Positions 7,486-12,091 of a stretch of 12,091 nucleotides of DNA are shown here, in pieces (the stretch's first letter is position 1; each line of letters starts with the position of its first letter). The position numbers and the translations under genes are program-made. The notes under the pieces were generated by a model, which saw only the letters and a list, made by a program, of their open reading frames with translations, had not been told where the DNA came from and did no database searches. The DNA is taken from contig QILU01000188.1 in NCBI GenBank assembly GCA_003233475.1, positions 1-12,091 on the forward strand. Reading direction: 5' to 3'. This DNA comes from Ahrensia sp. GTDB lineage: Bacteria > Pseudomonadota > Alphaproteobacteria > Rhizobiales > Rhizobiaceae.

Positions 7486-8634
7486 ATGCGTATTGTGAAC
7501 CGAATATTCAGCCGACTGAAATTGCATAATAATCTGAGTAACTTTCGCCATCCCACCCTGACACGCATGATGATAAACCCTCCTGTTTTCAAAACCGGGG
7601 TCATGGAAAACCAATTTGAATTTTCTCAAAATTGCCTAAAGCAAATTTGCCATTCCTTTCAAGCCGCGAATTACCAATCACAAGATCAGGACATCTGGAC
7701 AGAAATCAGCGGCAATTCAAAGGAGCTCGCCGATGCTTTGAAAAGTCAGGATATTACCAGGCTTCAATCCCTTCTCTCCAATCTGTTTGCCAGCACGATC
7801 ACACACGGTATGGCGCATGCCGCCGTGTTTGTTGGTCCAAAAAGCCCTTACGGCCCAAACTATTTTTCCATGCGCATCCGGGACAGCACTTTAGCACTGG
7901 CCGAAGCATTGGCCATTAAGGGGCTGGATTCCTTTCAGCAGAATTCATTTGAAGAATTTATCACCTCAACAAACGCTGATCTGAATTCCTATATCGGCTC
8001 TATCACCGATGAACTTGGGCATTCGTTAGAAACTCCAGACTTTGGTGGTGCGCCCTATGCGCAGGTTGGCGATACAAGGCTTAACCCTGATTGTATCCGC
8101 CATGCCTATATCATGCACCGGGTTCAGCAATTGGGGTTTGGTACCTCCGGCCGCTTGCTGGAAATTGGAGGTGGGTTTGGGTGTGTTGCCCGCTATGCTT
8201 TTCTACGCGGATACACTGACTATACGATTGTTGATCTGCCTTTCGCAAACGCCATTCAAACAGGTTTTCTTTCAGCCACCTTAGGTGAGCAATATGTTGC
8301 CGGATATAAAGAAAACAAAAAAACACCCATAAAAACACACCCATCATCGCAAAAATCTGAGCTCAAAGGGCGCTTTGATCTTGCAATCAATATGGACGCC
8401 CTTCCAGAAATTAACCGCAAGGAAGCGTTAGACTATCTAAAACTGATCCGTTCCAAATCACGATTTTTCCTTTCGATAAACCAAGAGGCCAAGCAAACAT
8501 CCCAACGCGGTCGAGGCGTCGATCAACACAGTGTTCCCGAATTGATCTCAGAGCTGGGTGGATTCAAACGACTTCATCGGCACCCATATTGGATGGAACA
8601 AGGCTATGCTGAGGAGCTTTACGAAATTGTATGA
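7486..8634 (+). CDS. putative sugar O-methyltransferase (NanM-like family)
   Basis: The 382-residue protein is a SAM-dependent methyltransferase with LEIGGGFG at 225-232 (motif I) and YTIVDLP at about 246-252 (motif II acidic end). A long N-terminal region comes first, with ITHGMAHAAV, GPNYFSMRIRDS and DFGGAPYAQVGDTRLNPDCIRHAY. That arrangement fits the putative sugar O-methyltransferase family seen in LPS and capsule loci. It is last in the plus-strand operon, 5 bases after the epimerase gene. In this setting it could methylate O2 of the C-methyl sugar or cap a growing glycan. The start at ATG 7486 has only a weak ribosome site; in-frame ATGs near residues 28-40 are possible. It ends 15 bases from a convergent gene, with no obvious terminator between. 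Confidence 0.82.
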   Translation: MRIVNRIFSRLKLHNNLSNFRHPTLTRMMINPPVFKTGVMENQFEFSQNCLKQICHSFQAANYQSQDQDIWTEISGNSKELADALKSQDITRLQSLLSNLFASTITHGMAHAAVFVGPKSPYGPNYFSMRIRDSTLALAEALAIKGLDSFQQNSFEEFITSTNADLNSYIGSITDELGHSLETPDFGGAPYAQVGDTRLNPDCIRHAYIMHRVQQLGFGTSGRLLEIGGGFGCVARYAFLRGYTDYTIVDLPFANAIQTGFLSATLGEQYVAGYKENKKTPIKTHPSSQKSELKGRFDLAINMDALPEINRKEALDYLKLIRSKSRFFLSINQEAKQTSQRGRGVDQHSVPELISELGGFKRLHRHPYWMEQGYAEELYEIV

Positions 8635-8649
8635 TGTTTTGTATGCGTT

Positions 8650-9408
8650 TTATTCCTTCTCTTCCAGAGCTTTAGCGATCCGCATCGTGCGCGTATAAGC
8701 TGAGTTGAGTGCAAAAATAAACCCCTTCACGCCACCAAAAATGTGACGCCTGAAAATATAGTTTCGCAAAAAATTTAATGGGAACCCAAAAAATATTCTC
8801 AGTTTCAGCAGCCATCTTGGGCGCTTCTTTAATTTCTCCAGGTCGCGGCCTGAGTTTGCATTCATTTTATCAAGCATATTGGTCCAATTCAGTACCGCAA
8901 AATGGTGGGCTGGATTTTTCAGCTGACGTGTTTCAACTCCTTCCTCCAACACAACCCGGTCATACACAGGATGATCCCGATATCGCCCACAAGTCCGATG
9001 GTAAAGACGAACAACATTATAATCATCCGCTAATGGACGTGGTTTAATGTCTCCAGGATAAACAAGATGAATAGGCAAATTATAAACCGCCGGAGTGGGC
9101 TCACCGTTTTGAAAAAGCGCATGAATCTCAGCGCTTAACTCTGGGGTAATTATCTCATCAGCATCAATATTCAGCCACCAGTCCTGCGAGCACTGGTCTT
9201 CAGCAAATCTCTTTTGCCTGCCAAAACCTGCCCAATCATGATGAGTAACTTTTGCACCCAAAGATTTTGCTATTTCAACACTTTTGTCAGTTGATCCGGA
9301 ATCAACAACCACGACCTCATGAACCCAATCACGAATTGCACCAATGGTTTTCTCCAAACGTGCTTCCTCGTTTTTGGTAATAATAAAGACAGAAATCGGA
9401 AGCGTCAT
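8650..9408 (-). CDS. family 2 glycosyltransferase, WaaE/KdtX-like LPS core type
   Basis: The 252-residue protein begins SVFIITKNEEARL (TKNEE at 11-15), has VDSGSTD at 35-41, GFGRQKRFAE at about 61-70 and a NIDADE metal site around 80-85. These are the marks of the WaaE/KdtX glycosyltransferases that add a sugar, often beta-glucose, to heptose I of the LPS inner core. A basic C-terminal part (RPRWLLKLRIFF, FRRHIFGG) would suit membrane-surface binding. It is transcribed against the sugar operon and in the same direction as the JmjC-type gene, 109 bases after it, but a TATAAT box upstream suggests separate expression. Acceptor is uncertain. A role in the adjacent peptide system is conceivable but unsupported. 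Confidence 0.88.
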   Translation of the reverse strand: MTLPISVFIITKNEEARLEKTIGAIRDWVHEVVVVDSGSTDKSVEIAKSLGAKVTHHDWAGFGRQKRFAEDQCSQDWWLNIDADEIITPELSAEIHALFQNGEPTPAVYNLPIHLVYPGDIKPRPLADDYNVVRLYHRTCGRYRDHPVYDRVVLEEGVETRQLKNPAHHFAVLNWTNMLDKMNANSGRDLEKLKKRPRWLLKLRIFFGFPLNFLRNYIFRRHIFGGVKGFIFALNSAYTRTMRIAKALEEKE

Positions 9409-9445
9409 AAGAGACAGCCTTATCCTTCAATACGTAAGACGAACT

Positions 9446-9451
9446 ATTATA
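9446..9451 (-). promoter_or_regulatory. possible -10 box of the WaaE-like gene
   Basis: A perfect TATAAT lies on the minus strand, placing a start near 9439, about 31 bases before the ATG at 9408. No good -35 box is seen at 16-18 bases upstream, so this is tentative. Confidence 0.33.
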
Positions 9452-9517
9452 ACTCCCCCGCTTACAAAAGAGGAACACAAAAAAGCCCGTTGAAAACCCT
9501 TCTCTATGTCAGCCCCA

Positions 9518-10696
9518 TCAAATTTCCTTAACAATATTCATTTTAATGAGCTGCTTCATAAGCTTCTCAATATTTTCCTGGCTGATATCCTTATGGATAA
9601 GAGAGAGGCTTTTAATTGAAAAAGAATTGCCCCCATTGATATGCTCCCAAATACCATCATAAGCCTTTGGAAATTTCAATCGTTTGCCTGCAACCGCAAT
9701 ATTAATTTGCTCTTTTGTTTTGTTAATTTTGAGCGGCCTTGGCGGGCTTAAAATAAATTGCACATCCGTAAGATTCCTGTCCAAAGCACCATTTGGTAAA
9801 TTGACAAATGATCTGTTCGTGGACATGCCATCCATATATTCTTTGTATTGCAATAGGATTCCAGGGGAAAAAAACTCTGCCACCTGCGCTCTTATTTCCT
9901 CCTCGTGAACCTCTAATTGTGAGCCATTGCCATTCCACGGAATATCTTTTCTGAAGGTCTCCGATTTGCGTAACTCATCGGCGGCCCATTTCATCAAACT
10001 AATACCGGTTGGATTGGTTGCCCCGATCGTCAGATGAACACTGATATCGTTTGTGGCTTCCGCAACGTGCCACACCCCCCGTGGAAAAAAAAGCATATCC
10101 CCGGCGCTCAGCATACCTTCCCAAATCGGCTCGCCAGTTGGTTTATCGGGCTGCATGGGATCACCCGCAACGGGGGATACTTTTGTTGCACCATAAACCT
10201 TCCAATCTTTCTTCCCGATAATTTGCAATGCAAACACGTCATGCTTGTCCCAATGAACATTGAACCCGGGGTCACCTGGCCAGGAAACATAAAGATTGGA
10301 CCCACAATGACAACTCAACCTGTATTCAATTGATTTTACCAGCTGTTCGATTTCCGGGCTGATCTTATCGATCTGATCGACAACCAATGTGACGCCATTT
10401 TCTAATAGCTCATACAGTTTTTGTTCATCACATTCAGGCAACCGTTGACCACGAGAACCATGGGCACCCCTTGATTTCAGATAATTAGATGGATCAATTC
10501 TTCCGCCATCCATAAATACCCTAAATCTGTCCGTTTGAGCAGCTGTACTCAATATCATTGAGTTTATAAATTTCCAGTCGATTAACGGCGTAAACTTATT
10601 TTTGCTCCCGGTGATAAGGTGGAAATTGTTCTGGTGAATATTACGCTCAATAAATTCATCTTCAGTTTCCGGCGCGAGCATTTCTGAAAAGTTCAT
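9518..10696 (-). CDS. JmjC/cupin 2-oxoglutarate Fe(II) oxygenase, ribosomal-oxygenase (ROX/MINA-NO66) type
   Basis: Starting at the ATG at 10696 the protein has 392 residues. This start has an AAGGAG ribosome site (10711-10706) nine bases away and is preferred over the in-frame ATG at 10726. The cupin core holds the iron triad His149-x-Asp151 (HWDKHDVF) and His210 (RGVWHVAEA), plus the basic GKKDWKVYG segment expected to contact 2-oxoglutarate. SNLYVSWPGDPGF before the HxD resembles the MINA/NO66-type region. The last 70 or so residues look like a winged-helix domain (YDGIWEHINGG ... ENIEKLMKQLIKMNIVKE), as in ROX proteins. Such enzymes hydroxylate protein side chains, classically in ribosomal proteins. 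Here the gene is divergent from two short peptide genes, which are plausible substrates. Catalytic residues are intact; the target is inference. Confidence 0.88.
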   Translation of the reverse strand: MNFSEMLAPETEDEFIERNIHQNNFHLITGSKNKFTPLIDWKFINSMILSTAAQTDRFRVFMDGGRIDPSNYLKSRGAHGSRGQRLPECDEQKLYELLENGVTLVVDQIDKISPEIEQLVKSIEYRLSCHCGSNLYVSWPGDPGFNVHWDKHDVFALQIIGKKDWKVYGATKVSPVAGDPMQPDKPTGEPIWEGMLSAGDMLFFPRGVWHVAEATNDISVHLTIGATNPTGISLMKWAADELRKSETFRKDIPWNGNGSQLEVHEEEIRAQVAEFFSPGILLQYKEYMDGMSTNRSFVNLPNGALDRNLTDVQFILSPPRPLKINKTKEQINIAVAGKRLKFPKAYDGIWEHINGGNSFSIKSLSLIHKDISQENIEKLMKQLIKMNIVKEI

Positions 10697-10705
10697 CGTC
10701 AGCGT

Positions 10706-10711
10706 CTCCTT
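10706..10711 (-). promoter_or_regulatory. ribosome binding site deciding the JmjC-type gene start
   Basis: AAGGAG on the minus strand lies nine bases before the ATG at 10696. It lies inside the ten extra codons implied by the upstream ATG at 10726 and so argues for the shorter protein. Confidence 0.75.
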
Positions 10712-10754
10712 TGTATAAACCAACAATATACATCAGTTAATTGTATTCAACATA

Positions 10755-10783
10755 TTGACGCAAAATAATTGAACCGATAGCAT
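10755..10783 (+). promoter_or_regulatory. promoter of the tandem peptide genes
   Basis: TTGACG (10755-10760, five of six consensus bases) and TAGCAT (10778-10783, four of six) are 17 bases apart. The start would be near 10790, about 34 bases before the first peptide ATG. No comparable promoter was seen between the two peptide genes, so both may be read from here up to the terminator at 11342-11381. Confidence 0.5.
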
Positions 10784-10804
10784 TCGCATGTTATGTACTG
10801 TGTA

Positions 10805-10938
10805 CATATGAAGGAATTGTATTATGAGTAATGGTTCGAACGAATTAGATTTTGAAGTGGAAGATCTGGTTACCGGAAAGTCCGCAGCAACCAGCCCTAA
10901 AAAACGCCCCTACCAAAAACCCCTGCTGGTGGAGATAA
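10805..10938 (+). repeat. direct repeat, copy 1 (leader region of peptide 1)
   Basis: The unit covers the ribosome site and codons 1-38 of peptide 1 and recurs at 11098-11231, an offset of 293 bases. The first 22 bases, up to and including the ATG, are identical. Over codons 1-38 I count only four base differences, in codons 6, 8, 14 and 24. Similarity drops sharply from codon 39. Confidence 0.9.
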
Positions 10939-11018
10939 ATTTGAGTGGGAATTCTCAGGGGAAAAGTCCTGTTATTGTTACTGAGATTCCCGTTGATAGT
11001 GGCCCCGGGCCAAGTTAG
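10824..11018 (+). CDS. small peptide 1, putative RiPP precursor
   Basis: A 64-residue acidic-then-basic peptide with a strong AAGGA ribosome site (10811-10815) eight bases before the ATG. Residues 1-16 are acidic (DFEVEDLV). Residues 26-38 carry KKRPYQKPLLVEI, which contains YxxPxL, the leader motif recognised in lasso-type RiPPs. Residues 42-47 are GNSQGK. The tail from 48 is SPVIVTEIPVDSGPGPS. There is no Cys, no signal peptide and no membrane segment, so thioether RiPP classes are excluded. Residues 1-47 are 42/47 identical to peptide 2, while the last 17 share only the final GPS. This leader/core pattern and the divergent JmjC-type oxygenase suggest a modified peptide. The peptide class is not recognised and the function is inferred. 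Confidence 0.75.
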   Translation: MSNGSNELDFEVEDLVTGKSAATSPKKRPYQKPLLVEINLSGNSQGKSPVIVTEIPVDSGPGPS

Positions 11019-11026
11019 TTGGTTTG

Positions 11027-11078
11027 CGAACCTGAAGCCGGTGGCATCGGGTTGTAATTGAACACAAGATCAGGTTCG
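11027..11078. repeat. 9-bp inverted repeat between the two peptide genes
   Basis: CGAACCTGA (11027-11035) and TCAGGTTCG (11070-11078) are exact inverted copies separated by 34 bases. They lie in the 98-base gap between the peptide genes and could form a hairpin in the shared transcript, or be chance. No T-run follows, so it is not an intrinsic terminator. Confidence 0.35.
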
Positions 11079-11097
11079 GGTGTGTACTCAACCGGTT

Positions 11098-11231
11098 CAT
11101 ATGAAGGAATTGTATTATGAGTAATGGTTCGAGCGAATTTGATTTTGAAGTGGAAGAGCTGGTTACCGGAAAGTCCGCAGCAACCAGTCCTAAAAAACGC
11201 CCCTACCAAAAACCCCTGCTGGTGGAGATAG
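11098..11231 (+). repeat. direct repeat, copy 2 (leader region of peptide 2)
   Basis: Second copy of the unit at 10805-10938, again starting just before the ribosome site and losing similarity after codon 38. The copied segment includes the translation signal but no recognisable promoter, consistent with tandem duplication inside one transcript. Confidence 0.9.
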
Positions 11232-11311
11232 ATTTACCTGGAAATTCGCAAGGGAAAATTTTAAATTCGGCCGAGTTCGCCATTGAAGTTGGCACAGTCG
11301 GCCCAAGTTAG
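11117..11311 (+). CDS. small peptide 2, putative RiPP precursor paralogue
   Basis: A 64-residue paralogue of peptide 1, the same length, with the same ribosome site (AAGGA at 11104-11108) and the same KKRPYQKPLLVEI and GNSQGK segments. Its C-terminal 17 residues, ILNSAEFAIEVGTVGPS, differ from peptide 1 except at the final GPS. Most leader positions are unchanged even at the DNA level, whereas the tail differs at nearly every codon. That contrast suggests selection on a stable recognition leader and a variable product. It has no Cys. No protease or exporter gene is visible in the window. The stop is 30 bases before a bidirectional terminator. Confidence 0.75.
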   Translation: MSNGSSEFDFEVEELVTGKSAATSPKKRPYQKPLLVEIDLPGNSQGKILNSAEFAIEVGTVGPS

Positions 11312-11341
11312 AGCCGCCTTCCGCCAACAGGTAATCTATAC

Positions 11342-11381
11342 AAAAAAGCCCGCTGCGAAATTAATCACGGCGGGCTTTTTT
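11342..11381. terminator. bidirectional intrinsic terminator
   Basis: AAAAAAGCCCGC (11342-11353) pairs with GCGGGCTTTTTT (11370-11381), extended inward by T-G and G-C pairs, with a 12-nt loop. With A6 on one side and T6 on the other it can end both the plus-strand peptide transcript and the minus-strand rRNA transcript leaving 5S. It would cut tRNA-fMet off from the rRNA operon. Confidence 0.85.
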
Positions 11382-11405
11382 GTGTTTGGTGAGTTGAGTT
11401 TTGAT

Positions 11406-11551
11406 AAATGCGCTTTGCAGACCTGGCAGCGACCTACTCTCCCGTGCCTTAAGACAAAGTACCATCGGCGCTGAGGCGTTTCACTTCCGAGTTCGGGATG
11501 GGATCGGGTGCAGCCGCCTCGCAATAACCACCAAGTCAGCAAAACGCATTT
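11406..11551 (-). other. 5S rRNA processing stem
   Basis: Bases 11406-11412 (AAATGCG) pair with 11545-11551 (CGCATTT), and the bases in between pair almost as well (CTTTGC with GCAAAA), extending helix I of 5S outward. Such a precursor stem is the expected substrate for rRNA-processing nucleases. Confidence 0.55.
11420..11538 (-). rRNA. rrf: 5S ribosomal RNA
   Basis: The minus strand reads as a complete 5S rRNA of about 119 nt. The 5' GACTTGG pairs with the 3' CCAGGTC to form helix I. Internal conserved parts include CCCGATCCCATCCCGAACTC, GTGAAACGC, GATGGTACT and GGGAGAGTAGG. The sequence is alphaproteobacterial in character. Ends are placed by helix I pairing and could be off by one or two bases. 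Instead of tRNA-fMet it is followed, 38 bases on, by a terminator. Confidence 0.95.
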
Positions 11552-11600
11552 AGCTAATTTATGAAAACTGGAATTCAAATAATGATTGTCTTTCTACCAA

Positions 11601-11675
11601 GGCTGCGAAGAGCAGCCCGGCGCTAATTGCGCCGCCCTCCCGGAGGCGTTCAGCAAAGCTGAACTGCCACGAGGG
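11601..11675. other. three adjacent hairpins in the 23S-5S spacer
   Basis: Three perfect stems follow one another: GGCTGC/GCAGCC (11601-11617, 5-nt loop), CGGCGC/GCGCCG (11618-11634, 5-nt loop) and GTTCAGC/GCTGAAC (11648-11664, 3-nt loop). The third is extended by GGC/GCC (11645-11647 with 11666-11668) and closed by CCCTC/GAGGG (11635-11639 with 11671-11675). They fill half of the 161-base spacer. They could be rRNA-processing structures; no gene is seen in the spacer. Confidence 0.7.
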
Positions 11676-11699
11676 CAAAAATGGTTACAAGTAATGAGA

Positions 11700-12091
<392 letters not shown>

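Noticed and set aside
9479..9489. CGGGCTTTTTT on the minus strand after the oxygenase gene, looking like a terminator arm
   Set aside because: It matches half of the terminator at 11342-11381, but no GCCCG partner arm lies upstream, so no stem forms.
10697..10726. Ten-residue longer start for the JmjC-type oxygenase
   Set aside because: An AAGGAG ribosome site lies within these codons at ideal spacing for the ATG at 10696.
10824..11311. Calling the peptides a lasso peptide cluster
   Set aside because: The YxxPxL motif fits, but no lasso peptidase or cyclase is in the window and the tails have no clear Gly-1 with Asp/Glu ring position.

Overview
The window reads as chromosomal DNA of an alphaproteobacterium. 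Its left edge holds an initiator tRNA gene (minus strand) and its right edge holds the 3' part of a 23S rRNA gene followed by 5S rRNA (also minus strand). The 5S sequence is alphaproteobacterial in style. The order 23S - 5S - tRNA-fMet on one strand is the usual tail of an alphaproteobacterial rrn operon. Genus cannot be fixed from the sequence alone; moderate GC and surface-sugar content would suit a marine or free-living lineage (inference).

Layout: (a) 7-83, tRNA-fMet (-) with its own likely promoter. (b) 296-1950, a two-gene minus-strand operon: a class I methyltransferase, then an extended SDR reductase/epimerase, closed by an intrinsic terminator at 219-243. (c) 2146-8634, a tightly packed plus-strand operon of seven genes: glycosyltransferase-like protein, GT2 glycosyltransferase, glucose-1-phosphate cytidylyltransferase (rfbF), CDP-glucose 4,6-dehydratase (rfbG), C-methyltransferase, RmlC-type 5-(3,5-)epimerase and a sugar O-methyltransferase. 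(d) 8650-9408, a WaaE/KdtX-like GT2 glycosyltransferase (-). (e) 9518-10696, a JmjC/cupin ribosomal-oxygenase-like enzyme (-). (f) 10824-11311, two tandem 64-residue peptide genes (+) with near-identical N-terminal parts and unrelated C-terminal parts, ending at a bidirectional terminator (11342-11381). (g) 11420-11538, 5S rRNA (-); 11539-11700, a hairpin-rich spacer; 11700-12091, 23S rRNA 3' part (-).

How the genes work together: rfbF and rfbG make CDP-4-keto-6-deoxyglucose. The C-methyltransferase, the RmlC-type epimerase and the divergent SDR reductase would turn this into a CDP-activated 6-deoxy-3-C-methyl hexose, probably of L configuration. The O-methyltransferase and the Methyltransf_24-type enzyme could add O-methyl groups, and the glycosyltransferases would place the sugar on LPS or another surface glycan. 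This matches the chemistry of CDP-vinelose (6-deoxy-3-C-methyl-2-O-methyl-L-talose) closely, although the final sugar is inferred.

The most unusual part is the JmjC-type oxygenase divergent from two duplicated short peptide genes. Conserved leader, diversified tail, a YxxPxL motif and a lone oxidative enzyme together suggest a small ribosomally made, post-translationally modified peptide (RiPP) system that does not fit a standard class. About 11 kb of surface-sugar and peptide genes lie between 5S rRNA and tRNA-fMet, which looks like an island inserted at the tail of an rRNA operon.
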